Assembly (NCBI GenBank): GCA_034434835.1
Contig: DAOTXX010000070.1
Coordinates: 80,026-144,025 of the forward strand
From: JBGLNJ01 sp034434835
GTDB lineage: Bacteria; Chloroflexota; Anaerolineae; Fen-1058
Reading direction: 5' to 3'
DNA length: 64,000 bases
Both the position numbers and the translations under genes were made by a program. Every line of letters starts with the position of its first letter. Positions within the stretch are counted from its first letter, which is position 1. The notes beneath the pieces were generated by a model. The model was not told the DNA's origin. It did no database searches and worked only from the letters and a program-made list of their open reading frames with translations. Shown one piece after another: positions 41,857 to 51,110 of this stretch.

Positions 41857-43476
41857 ATGAACCGCATTTTGCCGCAAGTGTTGGTGTTTCTTGTTCTATT
41901 CAGTCTGATCCTTGCCGGCTGCGCTTTGCCCACGCCAGCGCCCACCCTGCAGCCTACCCGGACGCGTCGTCCAACGGTCACCCCGGAGCTGACCTTTACG
42001 CCACTGCCTACCTCCACCTCGCTCCCGACATCCACGCCAACCGTCGCTCCATCACCAACCTGGACACCCGCCGCAACGCTGACGCTGACAGTGACCACTC
42101 TCATCAGCAAAGATTGCTTGAAGGTCGCGTTCGTGAGTGATGTGACTGTGCCGGACCATACCCGGTTCGACAAAGGCGCGACATTCACCAAGACGTGGCG
42201 GGTCAAGAATTCGGGCACGTGCGATTGGCCGGCCGATACCGCGCTGGTGTTTGTCGCAGGCAACAAGCTGGACGCGGATCAAACGACTATCCCGATCGGC
42301 GCAGTCAGGCCGGGCGATACCCAAGACATTTCGGTCAACATGAAGGCGCCGAATGAGGATGCGGCCAACCTGGTGGGGCGGTGGCAGTTGCAGAGCGGCG
42401 GCAAGGCGCTTGCCGGTTCGCCCAACCTGTCGGTTGTGATTGTGGCTGGCAATCCCGCCACGGCGACACCTTCGCTGGCTCCGCCGATCGCAAGGCCGGT
42501 TGCGCCGCCTTCGGGCGGGCCAACGATGTACGGCATCCAGGCGCATTGGGCCGCGCTGTACAATGAGGAAGCTCGCATGGAGAAAACCGCGTCTCAGATC
42601 GCCGACCTGGGGTTGGGGTGGACCAAGCTCCAGGTTCGTTGGGGTGAGGAAGATTACTATTACGATTGCAGCGGCAATATCAGCTTTGACTGGAACCACA
42701 CCAACCAGGTCATCAACATCGCCGGTTCAAAGGGTCTGCGCGTGCTGTTCAGTGTGGTGACTGCGCCGCCTTGCACCCATTCGTGGACGAACGATGTGTA
42801 CGCGCCGCCGGACGATCTCAACGAGTTTGCCAACTTTGTGGGCGAGCTGGCTTCGCGCTACGCCGGGCGCGGGATTGCGATCGAAATCTGGGAAAGGCCG
42901 AACGTCACTCCCAAGCTCGACGCGGCGCGCTACACGCAAATGCTGGCAGCGTCTTACAACAAAATCAAGGCCGCCGACGCGGGTATCATCGTCATCGGCG
43001 GCGCGCCGGCGCCCTATGTCTCCAGTGGCGATACAGACCCATTTACCTACCTGAAGCAGATGAAGGCAGCCGGAGCGGACAAGTACATGGATTGCATTGG
43101 CGTGTATTTCAACGACTCGACCTCCTCGCCCGTCGGCGGCCCGTTCCAAAGCTTTTTGCAGGGCTACCAGGCTCAGATGGGCAAGCAAGCCTGTATCACC
43201 TCGTTCGGTGTGGCTTCGGAGCAAGGCGTGGGACACGCCAAAGGCGTTGACTTGTTCAAGGACAACACCGAGGCGGATCAGGCTGAGTGGACTGTTCAGG
43301 CGATGGCGCTGGCCCGACAATTGGGCGCGCGTATGATCATCCTGTTCAACCTGGACTATGGGCCGCTTGCTGGCCTCTCGCCTAACGCGCTGTACAGCTT
43401 CTCTACGCCAGGTTCTTCCTTGCGTCCTGTGTATGGCGCGGTCAAGAATTGGTGCGCCTCGAATGGGTGCAAATAG
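41857..43476 (+). CDS. Lipoprotein with NBR1-type Ig domain and a degenerate glycosidase-like barrel
   Basis: The product is 539 aa. It has a lipoprotein leader (SLILAGC), then a Pro/Thr-rich linker to about residue 75. An NBR1-like Ig domain follows (about 85-190; FTKTWRVKNSGTCDW and GRWQLQSGGKALAG). A second linker leads to a TIM-barrel domain (about 220-539) resembling clan-A glycosidases. In that clan the acid/base sits in a W-N-E-P motif and the nucleophile in a T-E-F/G motif. Here they read EIWERPN (R347 in the Glu position) and ITSFG (S449 in the Glu position). It is probably a sugar-binding surface protein rather than an enzyme. It is not clearly linked to its neighbours. Confidence 0.78.
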   Translation: MNRILPQVLVFLVLFSLILAGCALPTPAPTLQPTRTRRPTVTPELTFTPLPTSTSLPTSTPTVAPSPTWTPAATLTLTVTTLISKDCLKVAFVSDVTVPDHTRFDKGATFTKTWRVKNSGTCDWPADTALVFVAGNKLDADQTTIPIGAVRPGDTQDISVNMKAPNEDAANLVGRWQLQSGGKALAGSPNLSVVIVAGNPATATPSLAPPIARPVAPPSGGPTMYGIQAHWAALYNEEARMEKTASQIADLGLGWTKLQVRWGEEDYYYDCSGNISFDWNHTNQVINIAGSKGLRVLFSVVTAPPCTHSWTNDVYAPPDDLNEFANFVGELASRYAGRGIAIEIWERPNVTPKLDAARYTQMLAASYNKIKAADAGIIVIGGAPAPYVSSGDTDPFTYLKQMKAAGADKYMDCIGVYFNDSTSSPVGGPFQSFLQGYQAQMGKQACITSFGVASEQGVGHAKGVDLFKDNTEADQAEWTVQAMALARQLGARMIILFNLDYGPLAGLSPNALYSFSTPGSSLRPVYGAVKNWCASNGCK

Positions 43477-43543
43477 ATTCACGGTAGTGGGCCCCGCCAA
43501 GGGATGCGGAAGAAAATGATCATCCCAACGTTGCCGCGTAGAA

Positions 43544-43614
43544 GCGCCTTCCTGGCGCGACCCGTCGCGCCCGGAGGGCGCTGGCGTGGGCTAAGGCACT
43601 GACTTCGCCCACGC
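43544..43614. terminator. Hairpins between convergent genes
   Basis: A GC-rich stem (43544-43581, GGCGCGAC against GTCGCGCC inside longer arms) and a second stem GCGTGGGC (43584-43591) with GCCCACGC (43607-43614). They separate the plus-strand lipoprotein from the minus-strand oxidoreductase and may end both transcripts. Confidence 0.5.
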
Positions 43615-43678
43615 TTACGCCCACGCTTATCCACAAAATCCGAAGGCGCATGATATATTTTTCCACGCCGCTGACCGA

Positions 43679-45604
43679 TTACTGGGCTGCCATTTGGGAA
43701 TCGGCGGCGAGGCTATCCAGCCCTAGCTCTTTGAGCTTGGTCCAGCTGGGCCGGCCGGTGGTCTTGTCCCACCCGGCCAGCTCGTAATAGTCATTGAGCG
43801 CCGCTTCCAGTTCCTGGCGCGTGACGGCCACGCCATCTGAAGGCCCCCCCTTGAGCGGCTCGTCGAACAATCGCTTGGGGAGCGTGTCGCGCTCTCGACC
43901 GGCGCCTTCGCGCGCGTTGAACCAGCGCAGCATGTTCAGCCGCCGCTCACCGATGCGCTGCATGTCGGGGATCGTCATCTCCCAACCGGTCACGGCTCGC
44001 ATCAGCTCGACCATCTCCGTTGGCCCCAGCAATTGCCACGATGGGCCATACACGAACTGACACAGGTCGGCTGTGTCCATGAACGAGTAATTCCACTCGG
44101 TGTACAGCGCCAGTTTGACCTTTTCGCGGTTGAGCAGGCGATCGGGCTGCGGACTGGTCAGGCCCAGGCTGGCCATACGCTCCAGGCTGATCGGACTGGC
44201 TTCCGCCGTATAGCCGGGGTCGTGCTCGGACGATTGGTGATCGGCCCCGAATGGATTGACGGCGTAAATCAGCGCCAGACTGCGTTTGACTTGCGGCATG
44301 TGCGCGGGCAGCTCTTGATTCTTGACGGCCACCACCAGGTCCTCTGCGCCGCGCCCGATCTGGCGGGCGGCGTAAGCCGAGCCGTTTGCCAGCAAGTCGC
44401 CCAGTCCTTCGCGGCGTACAATCTTGTCGAGCACAGCCAGCATGGCATCGGCATTGCCAAACCGCAGTTCGATCCCGCCAGTGTCCTGAAGCGTGAGGAG
44501 GCCCTTTTCAAAACATTCCATCGCAAAGGCGATCGTCGCGCCGCAGGTGATCGTATCCACGCCGTACTGGTCGCAGATTTGGTGAGCCAGCGCCACAGCC
44601 GAAAGGTCACCGATGCCACAGTACGAGCCAAGGGTGGACAGCGTTTCGTATTCGGGGCCACCGTAGAACGGCACGACTTTCGTTCCCTTGTACTGGGTCT
44701 CGACGACGCGCTTGCAGCGCACCACGCAGGCGTAGCACGTGTCGTTTTCCTTGAGGATGGTATCGGCCATTGTCTCACCGGAAAGCTGTTCCGCGTGCTC
44801 AAAGACACCGCTGGTATAGTTGCGTGTGGGCAGCCCGCCCATCGAGTTTTGATAGTTCAACACGCTGGCTGTGCCATAGTCTTGCAGGCCCTTCATGTCC
44901 GGGTAATCCGGCAGGCGAGTCGAAGCCAGGCGCGCCAGTTTGGCCACGGCCTCTTTGTCCATCACATTGACCTTGCCGTGACCACGCACCGCGATCGCCT
45001 TGAGGTTTTTGCTGCCCATCACTGCGCCCATGCCGGTGCGTCCGTGCGCGCGATTCGACATGTTCATGACGGCGGCAAAGCGGATCAATCGCTCGCCGCC
45101 CGGGCCGATCTGAGCCACCTCGATCTTGTCGTCGCCCAGCTCTTGCTGGATGATTTGCTGTGTCTCGCCGGTGACCAGTCCCTTGCCCCAGAGGTGCGAG
45201 GCATCGCGCAGCTCGGCTTCGCCATCGTGCACCCACAGGTAAACCGGGTGCTGGCTCTTACCCGTCAGGACGATGCCGTCAAAACCGGCGAACTTGAGTT
45301 CCGCCGGCCAAAAGCCGCCCGCCTGGCTATCGCCGACCAATCCCGTCAGCGGGCTTTTGGCCGTGGCGGTGGCGCGGCTCTGCCCGCTGATCGCCACGCC
45401 GGTAGTGGCCGAGAGCATGAACGAGAGTGTGTTCTCCGACCCCAACGGGTCGGCGCCGGGCGGCGTGTGCTTGAGCAGATAATACGTGCCCATCGCGCTG
45501 CCGCCCCAGTAGGTGCGGTAAAACTCTTCCGGCGGCTGCTCGATCGTGATCTGCCCTGTCGTCAGGTTCACGTGAAGAATCTTGCCAGCAAATCCACCTA
45601 ACAT
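43679..45604 (-). CDS. aor: Tungsten-containing aldehyde:ferredoxin oxidoreductase
   Basis: The product is 641 aa, usual for the family. Seen: the N-terminal GGFAGKILHVNLTTG and YWGGSAMGTYYLL, the pterin-binding segment RAHGRTGMGAVMGSKN (185-200), and iron-sulfur ligands C290, C293 and C297 in CYACVVRC, with a likely fourth Cys in DTADLCQF. It oxidises aldehydes to acids and reduces ferredoxin, using a bis-tungstopterin cofactor; it is oxygen-sensitive. It is the last gene of the polyamine operon. That suggests 4-aminobutanal, from putrescine transamination, as substrate; this is inference. No maturation genes for the cofactor are nearby. Confidence 0.92.
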   Translation of the reverse strand: MLGGFAGKILHVNLTTGQITIEQPPEEFYRTYWGGSAMGTYYLLKHTPPGADPLGSENTLSFMLSATTGVAISGQSRATATAKSPLTGLVGDSQAGGFWPAELKFAGFDGIVLTGKSQHPVYLWVHDGEAELRDASHLWGKGLVTGETQQIIQQELGDDKIEVAQIGPGGERLIRFAAVMNMSNRAHGRTGMGAVMGSKNLKAIAVRGHGKVNVMDKEAVAKLARLASTRLPDYPDMKGLQDYGTASVLNYQNSMGGLPTRNYTSGVFEHAEQLSGETMADTILKENDTCYACVVRCKRVVETQYKGTKVVPFYGGPEYETLSTLGSYCGIGDLSAVALAHQICDQYGVDTITCGATIAFAMECFEKGLLTLQDTGGIELRFGNADAMLAVLDKIVRREGLGDLLANGSAYAARQIGRGAEDLVVAVKNQELPAHMPQVKRSLALIYAVNPFGADHQSSEHDPGYTAEASPISLERMASLGLTSPQPDRLLNREKVKLALYTEWNYSFMDTADLCQFVYGPSWQLLGPTEMVELMRAVTGWEMTIPDMQRIGERRLNMLRWFNAREGAGRERDTLPKRLFDEPLKGGPSDGVAVTRQELEAALNDYYELAGWDKTTGRPSWTKLKELGLDSLAADSQMAAQ

Positions 45605-45643
45605 GCCTGTCTCCTTTCGTCATACGTCATGCGTCCATCGCGC

Positions 45644-46849
45644 TCACATTTCCTTGATCCCGTATGGAAAGTCGTATTCCGCCATCTTGGCGATGAACGG
45701 ATCGGGATCGAAAGCCTCTGGCCCCAACACGCCCGCGCCCTGCCACACGCCAATCTCGATCAGCTCCATCGCAATCACCGGGTTGACGGCGGTCTGCCAG
45801 ACCACGGCCTGCACGCCATAGCGGGCCATCGTCGTCGCATTGTCGGCCACCTGGTAAATGTATACCTGGCGCGGCTTGCCGTCCTTGGTGCCCTTGACCC
45901 ACGTGCCGGCGCACGTCTTGCCGGACATCTTGTCGCCCAGTCGCGCCGGGTCCGGCAGACACGCGGCGACCACATCGCGCGGCGCGACCTCGACGCCCTT
46001 GACGCGGATGGGGGATTTGTTGTCCAGGCCCAGCAGCTTGATCGTCTTGAGCACGCCGATGAACTCGGCGCCCAGGCCGTACTTGAAGGTGACGCGCTTG
46101 CACTTGATCCAGCGCGGGATGAGCAAGACCTCTTCGTGTTCCACGTTGACACACTCGACCGGACCGATGCCTTCGGGAAAGTCAAACACCTCCGGCTCGG
46201 AAAACGTCTCGGTAGTGAACCAACTGCGGTCCTTTTCCCAGATCACGGGCGGGTTGAGACATTCCTCAATCGTCGTCCAGATGGAAAAGGTGGGCGCAAA
46301 GGCATAGCCCTGAATCTGCAGGTTCGCGCCATCGCGGACACCGATCTCGTCAATCTCGTCGAACAGGTGCTTTTCGGCGTACCGGGCAAACACATCCGAA
46401 AGCCCCGGCTCCACGCCCATCCCCACCAGCGCAAGGAGGCCTTTCTTTTCCCACCGGGCGGTGCGCTCGAACTGGTAATCGCCCAGCTTGACCCCGCATT
46501 GGCGATACGGGTCGGTGGGGTGAGGATAAGACAGCGTCATCGCCATGTCCATGTAATGGCAACCCGAAGCATACGCCGCATCAAAGACCTTTTTGTTATA
46601 TACGGGGTCTACCGCATTCATGATCAGGTCCACGCCGTACTTGGCCGCCAGCGCGACGATCTGCTTCTTATCGTTGGCATCCACCCGCTCGACCGGGAAT
46701 TTTTTGCGGCTGCCGAGCTTCCGCTGCACCTCTTGCGCGCGCTTGAGGTTATAGTCGGCCAGGACCATCTGCTGTAGCCAGGGGCGATGTTGGGCCACGA
46801 TGGCGATCGCTTCGCCCACGCCTCCCACCCCGACGAGTAAAACTTTCAT
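45644..46849 (-). CDS. Saccharopine-dehydrogenase-like NAD(P)-dependent oxidoreductase
   Basis: The product is 401 aa from ATG 46849 with AGGAGA upstream. The Rossmann start MKVLLVGVGGVGEAIA is intact, and VGMGVEPGLSDVFARY followed by the large C-terminal domain (GTWVKGTKDGKPRQVYIYQ) places it in the Lys9/saccharopine dehydrogenase group, which also contains carboxynorspermidine synthase. In this context it could form or break a C-N bond between an amine and a semialdehyde, for example linking putrescine or 4-aminobutanal to another metabolite. The substrate cannot be read from sequence. Confidence 0.78.
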   Translation of the reverse strand: MKVLLVGVGGVGEAIAIVAQHRPWLQQMVLADYNLKRAQEVQRKLGSRKKFPVERVDANDKKQIVALAAKYGVDLIMNAVDPVYNKKVFDAAYASGCHYMDMAMTLSYPHPTDPYRQCGVKLGDYQFERTARWEKKGLLALVGMGVEPGLSDVFARYAEKHLFDEIDEIGVRDGANLQIQGYAFAPTFSIWTTIEECLNPPVIWEKDRSWFTTETFSEPEVFDFPEGIGPVECVNVEHEEVLLIPRWIKCKRVTFKYGLGAEFIGVLKTIKLLGLDNKSPIRVKGVEVAPRDVVAACLPDPARLGDKMSGKTCAGTWVKGTKDGKPRQVYIYQVADNATTMARYGVQAVVWQTAVNPVIAMELIEIGVWQGAGVLGPEAFDPDPFIAKMAEYDFPYGIKEM

Positions 46850-46865
46850 GAGGTTGTCTCCTAAA

Positions 46866-46892
46866 GTAGGGGCAGTCCTCGCGCCTGCCCTA
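46866..46892. repeat. Fragment of the TAGGGGC-type repeat
   Basis: GTAGGGGCAG and CTGCCCTAC arms lie between the potD and saccharopine-dehydrogenase-like genes; AGGAGA just downstream is the ribosome site of the latter. Confidence 0.55.
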
Positions 46893-46899
46893 CTCCAAG

Positions 46900-48147
46900 T
46901 CACTTGCTCCCCTTGACTTCCGTCCACACCTTGTCCCACAGCTTGGTCGCGTCGCCGACGTCTATGATGATCTTGCCTTTCTTGACTGCGTCCGCGGGCG
47001 GGTTGGTGGCCGGGAATTCCATGTACTGCTTGTAAGCGGCCGGGTCCTTGGTCTTGAGCAGCTCGAGCGCCGCCTTGTTCACGCTGGAATATGGAAAGGC
47101 CTTGGTGATCAGGATGCTCATGTCCGGGCGCAGGACAAAGTTGATGAACGCCACGGCCGCATCCTTGTGCGGCGCGCCCTTGGGGATCGCCAGGTTATCG
47201 TACCACAGCCCCATGCCTTCTTCGGGCAAGACGTAGGTGATCTTGGAGTTTTCCTGGTGCGCCAGCGCCGCCTCGCCGTTCCACACAATGCCCGCGACGA
47301 CCTCGCCCGAAAGCAGCGCCGTCTTGGGGCTATCGCTGTCATACAGTTTGATGTTGGGTTTAAGCTCGATGAGTTTCTTCTTGGCTGCTTCCAGTTGAGC
47401 CGGGTCGGTCGAGTTCTTGTCATAGCCCAGGACCAGCAAAGCCATACCGATGATCTCGCGTTCGTCGTCGAGCACGACCAGCTTGCCCTTGAACGTCGGG
47501 TCCCACAGGTCGGCGAACTTGACGATCGGTTTGGAGACTTTGGCGGTGTTGACGGCGATCCCGACGCTGCCCCACTGATAGGGCACGCTGTACTTGTTGC
47601 CGGGGTCGAAGGGCAGATTCAAGAACTGCGGGTCCACGTTGACCAGATTGGGCAGGTGGTCCAGGTCCATCGGCTCCAACATCTTTTGCGCGATCATGAT
47701 GCCGACAGTATAGTCGCTGGGGATGATCACGTCGTAATTGGTCTTGCCGGCCTGGAGCTTGGCAAGCAGCTCTTCATTGGAAGAGTAGGTGTCGTAATTG
47801 ACTTTGACTTTGTACTCTTTGGCAAAGGCGTCGAGCAGCTCTTGCGGGACGTATTCCGACCAGGCGTACAGGTTGAATTCCTTCGACGTGACCGTAGGCG
47901 GCGCGGCAGTCGGCTTGGGGGTTGGGGTAGCTGTCGGCGCGACGGTTGGAGGCGTCGTCGGCGCTGCCGTCGGAGGCTTGGTCGGCGCGACAGTCGGCGC
48001 GACGGTCGGCGGAGGTTGAGTCGGTGCAACGGTGGGTGGCACAGGTGTGGGCGTGGGCACCGGCGTAGCGCCACCGCACGCAGAAAGCAAAAGGCCCATG
48101 ACCGTCAAGAGGGTCACAGTTGGCAAATACCACTTGAGCTTGTACAT
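46900..48147 (-). CDS. potD: Spermidine/putrescine-binding lipoprotein PotD
   Basis: The product is 415 aa from ATG 48147, with a strong AGGAGGAG upstream. It has a lipobox (LLLSACGG), followed by about 65 residues of Pro/Thr/Ala/Val repeats (VAPT, PPTVAPT) acting as a surface linker. The mature domain is PotD-like: FNLYAWSEYVPQELLDAFAKEY, NYDVIIPSDYTVGIM, and YSVPYQWGSVGIAVN. Open frame continues upstream through a dispersed repeat but lacks a ribosome site. It delivers polyamines to PotBC. Confidence 0.93.
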   Translation of the reverse strand: MYKLKWYLPTVTLLTVMGLLLSACGGATPVPTPTPVPPTVAPTQPPPTVAPTVAPTKPPTAAPTTPPTVAPTATPTPKPTAAPPTVTSKEFNLYAWSEYVPQELLDAFAKEYKVKVNYDTYSSNEELLAKLQAGKTNYDVIIPSDYTVGIMIAQKMLEPMDLDHLPNLVNVDPQFLNLPFDPGNKYSVPYQWGSVGIAVNTAKVSKPIVKFADLWDPTFKGKLVVLDDEREIIGMALLVLGYDKNSTDPAQLEAAKKKLIELKPNIKLYDSDSPKTALLSGEVVAGIVWNGEAALAHQENSKITYVLPEEGMGLWYDNLAIPKGAPHKDAAVAFINFVLRPDMSILITKAFPYSSVNKAALELLKTKDPAAYKQYMEFPATNPPADAVKKGKIIIDVGDATKLWDKVWTEVKGSK

Positions 48148-48162
48148 CGTATCTCCTCCTAT

Positions 48163-48260
48163 GATTTTAGATTTCGGATTGTGGATTTCGGATCGTGGAT
48201 CAGATCGCCAGAGCACCTCCTTCGATTTTAGATTTCCGATTTTTGATTTTAGATTATCAG
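48163..48260. repeat. A/T-rich tandem-like dispersed repeat (GATTTTAGATTTC units)
   Basis: Several imperfect copies of GATTTTAGATTTC, GTGGATTTCGGATC and similar motifs fill the 161-bp potC-potD gap; a reversed unit lies at 48291-48308. Much lower GC than the surroundings. Confidence 0.7.
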
Positions 48261-48308
48261 AGTGATCTCACCCAATCAACACTCAGCAGTCGTAAATCGA
48301 AAATCCAA

Positions 48309-49091
48309 TTACGCTTTACGTGATTGGAGCCTTTGCGAGACCAGCAGCACCACCAGGATGACCAAAAGCCACAAGGTCGAGAGCGCATTGACCTTGGGCG
48401 TCACCGCTTGCTTTAGCATCGAAAACACACGCAGCGGCAGCGTCGTCGAACCGGGCCCGGCGGTGAACAGCGTGATGATATAGTCGTCCAGCGAAAGTGT
48501 GAACGCCAACAGCGCGCCGGAGAGTACGCCCGGCATGATCATCGGCAGCGTGATGCGCCAAAAGGTGACGAGCTCGTTGGCGCCCAGGTCCATTGCGGCC
48601 TCTTCGATAGAGCGATCCAATCCCTGCAGGCGCGCGCGCACCGTCAGGGTGACGAACGGGATGCTAAAGGCAATGTGAGCGATGATGATGGTGAGCAAGC
48701 CCAGGGTGAACCCCGCCTGGGCAAAAAATGCCAACAGCGCGATCCCCATCACCACCTCGGGGATGATTACCGGGATGTAGAGTGTTGCTTCGGAAAAACC
48801 TTTGCCGCGAAAGTGGTAACGATGCAGCGCGAGGGCCGCCATCGTCCCGATCACCGTCGAGACGGCAGTCGAGGTGAAGGCGACGATGAGGGTGTTGCGC
48901 GTCGCCTCCCATATCGCCCGATCTCGGAACAAGTCGCCGTACCATCGGAGCGTCAGACCTTCCATCTGGACGCTGAACCGGGAGGTGTTGAACGAGAAAA
49001 GGATCAGGAGCAAGATTGGCAGATAGAGATAGGCGTAAGCCAAGATCGCGTAAGCCGTGAGTCCCTTGCCAGGGCGCAATCGCTCGTTCAT
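48309..49091 (-). CDS. potC: Spermidine/putrescine ABC transporter permease PotC
   Basis: The product is 260 aa from ATG 49091; the longer upstream frame belongs to potB's other frame. It has six transmembrane helices and the EAA loop EEAAMDLGANELVTFWRITLP typical of PotC. The ILFSFNTSRFSVQMEGLTLRWY segment is usual just after helix 1. The start overlaps the potB stop in ATGA, so translation is coupled. Confidence 0.93.
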   Translation of the reverse strand: MNERLRPGKGLTAYAILAYAYLYLPILLLILFSFNTSRFSVQMEGLTLRWYGDLFRDRAIWEATRNTLIVAFTSTAVSTVIGTMAALALHRYHFRGKGFSEATLYIPVIIPEVVMGIALLAFFAQAGFTLGLLTIIIAHIAFSIPFVTLTVRARLQGLDRSIEEAAMDLGANELVTFWRITLPMIMPGVLSGALLAFTLSLDDYIITLFTAGPGSTTLPLRVFSMLKQAVTPKVNALSTLWLLVILVVLLVSQRLQSRKA

Positions 49092-49972
49092 GGGACCAGC
49101 TCCTCGCCAAAGCCAAAGAAGCGGGTGTACACCAGGGTCACGCCGAGCGTCAGCGCCATCAGCACCATCGAGGCCGCCGAGCCAAACGGCCAATCGCGCG
49201 CCACGAGGAACTGATTGCGGATCAGGTTGCCCACCAGCACGGTCTTGGCCCCGCCCATCAAATCCGGCACGACAAACATCCCCATCGCCGGGATAAAGAC
49301 CAGGATCGATCCAGCAATGATGCCCGGCAGCGAAAGCGGCAGCGTCACGCGCAGGAACGAACGCCACGGTCGCGCGCCCAGGTCGGCTGCTGCCTCCAGG
49401 AGGGAGACATCGAGTTTTTCCAGCGACGTGTAGAGCGGCAAGATCATAAAGGGCAGGAACTCGTACACCATACTCACCAGCACGGCGCCCGGCGTATAGA
49501 GTTGGATTTGCTCAAACAACCACTGGCCCGGCCCCTGCATCAACCCCAAAGCCGTCATCACGGCGTTCAGCACACCCTCGCCGCGCAGAATGATCATCCA
49601 GGCATAGATGCGGATGAGAAAGTTGGTCCAAAATGGGACGAGGATCAGGAACATTAAGAATGACCGACGTATCGGATGGATGCGCGCGATGTAATAGGCC
49701 AGCGGATAGCCGGCCAGCAGGCACAGGAGCGTCGTCAACGTCGCGATCCAGACCGAATCCCACAGGATGCTGGCGTATTCCGTATCGAGCAGGCGCGCAT
49801 AGTTGGAGAGCGCGAACGTGTACTCGACGTTCCCATAGCTCCCGCGCACACTGAAGCTGATGACGATGATGAGCGCGAGCGGCACGAGCAGGAATACCGT
49901 CAACCAGAATAGGGTGGGCGAGATCAAGATGATGCCTTGCAAACTGGGGCGTTCGCGGATGGCTTTGAGCAT
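49088..49972 (-). CDS. potB: Spermidine/putrescine ABC transporter permease PotB
   Basis: The product is 294 aa from ATG 49972, 4 bp past the potA stop. It has six transmembrane helices, the NFLIRIYAWMIILRGEGVLN loop and the EAA loop EAAADLGARPWRSFLRVTLP characteristic of PotB. It forms the channel with PotC. Confidence 0.93.
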   Translation of the reverse strand: MLKAIRERPSLQGIILISPTLFWLTVFLLVPLALIIVISFSVRGSYGNVEYTFALSNYARLLDTEYASILWDSVWIATLTTLLCLLAGYPLAYYIARIHPIRRSFLMFLILVPFWTNFLIRIYAWMIILRGEGVLNAVMTALGLMQGPGQWLFEQIQLYTPGAVLVSMVYEFLPFMILPLYTSLEKLDVSLLEAAADLGARPWRSFLRVTLPLSLPGIIAGSILVFIPAMGMFVVPDLMGGAKTVLVGNLIRNQFLVARDWPFGSAASMVLMALTLGVTLVYTRFFGFGEELVP

Positions 49973-49976
49973 AAGA

Positions 49977-51083
49977 CTACTCCACAAGCACTTGGGCGCT
50001 TTCTGGCAGCCACACGGCGTACACATCGGTCTGTCCGCCAAAGTATGCTGTGGGGTCCGGCGTCGAAAGCAGGTTCTGCTGACGGACACGGATCTTGATC
50101 CCGCCGTTCAGCCGCGCTTCAAAGTGCGTGTCGGTGCCGATGTAAACGATGTTCTCGATGCGCGCGGCGAAACAGTTCAGAGCGTTGGCGGGCGGTTCGA
50201 GGTGCAGGCGGATTTTTTCCGGGCGCACGGCCACGGTGACCTCGGCGCCTGGGGCGGGCGGATGGCCTGTTTCGGCGACGACCCGCAGCGCGCCGCACTC
50301 GACGATCGCGCGTTTGCCTTCACAGCCGATGAGCCTGCCAGAAAGAAAGTTGGTCTCGCCGATAAACCCGGCGACAAAGCGGCTGTTGGGTCGCTCATAG
50401 ATTTCGGTCGGCGTGCCGATCTGCAGCGCCTTGCCTGCGTTCATCACCGCGATGCGATCGGACATGGTCAGTGCCTCTTCCTGATCGTGCGTCACGTATA
50501 CAAACGTGATGCCCACCTCGCGCTGAAGCGTCTTGAGTTCAAGCTGCATTTCCTTGCGCAACTTCAAGTCGAGCGCGCCGAGTGGCTCGTCCAGCAACAG
50601 CACTTGGGGACGGTTGACGAGCGCGCGCGCCAGCGCCACGCGCTGTTGCTGCCCGCCGGAAAGCTGCCTGGGGTAACGTTTTTCCATGCCCGGCAGGCGC
50701 ACCATGGCAAGCGCCTCGGCCACGCGCTGCCGGATGTCGTGTTGGGGCACGCGCTTCATTTCCAGACCAAAGGCTACGTTCTGTTCGACGGTCATGTGCG
50801 GAAACAGCGCATAGCTCTGAAAGACCGTGTTGACCGGGCGCTGGAATGGCGGCGTCCGTCCCATCACCTGCCCGGCGATGACGACCTCGCCCGATGTGGG
50901 CAATTCGAACCCGGCGATGAGCCGTAGCGAGGTGGTCTTGCCACAGCCCGAAGGACCCAGCAGCGAATAGAATTCGCCGTTGCGGATGGGGAGCGTCACA
51001 TCGTCCACCGCGCGGACGGTGCCGCCTTCTGGAGTGGCGAATTGCTTGCTTACATGGCGCAGTTCGACCGCGACCTCGTTCAT
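49977..51083 (-). CDS. potA: Spermidine/putrescine ABC transporter ATPase PotA
   Basis: The product is 368 aa. It has Walker A GPSGCGKTTS, signature LSGGQQQRVALARAL, Walker B LLLDEPLGALD, the switch His in VTHDQEEAL, and a C-terminal TOBE-type regulatory domain (about 240-365). It is the first transporter gene of the block, 27 bp after the agmatine deiminase stop. Confidence 0.93.
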   Translation of the reverse strand: MNEVAVELRHVSKQFATPEGGTVRAVDDVTLPIRNGEFYSLLGPSGCGKTTSLRLIAGFELPTSGEVVIAGQVMGRTPPFQRPVNTVFQSYALFPHMTVEQNVAFGLEMKRVPQHDIRQRVAEALAMVRLPGMEKRYPRQLSGGQQQRVALARALVNRPQVLLLDEPLGALDLKLRKEMQLELKTLQREVGITFVYVTHDQEEALTMSDRIAVMNAGKALQIGTPTEIYERPNSRFVAGFIGETNFLSGRLIGCEGKRAIVECGALRVVAETGHPPAPGAEVTVAVRPEKIRLHLEPPANALNCFAARIENIVYIGTDTHFEARLNGGIKIRVRQQNLLSTPDPTAYFGGQTDVYAVWLPESAQVLVE

Positions 51084-51110
51084 CTCCCCTCCTGTTCAAC
51101 GCATGGTTCA

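Noticed and set aside
44033..45601. A 522-codon open frame on the plus strand
   Set aside because: It lies entirely opposite the aldehyde:ferredoxin oxidoreductase, whose motifs are certain; no recognisable protein or ribosome site.
49089..49367. Extended N-terminus of potC
   Set aside because: The first 92 codons are the other frame of potB; ATG 49091 gives the normal PotC length and an ATGA overlap.
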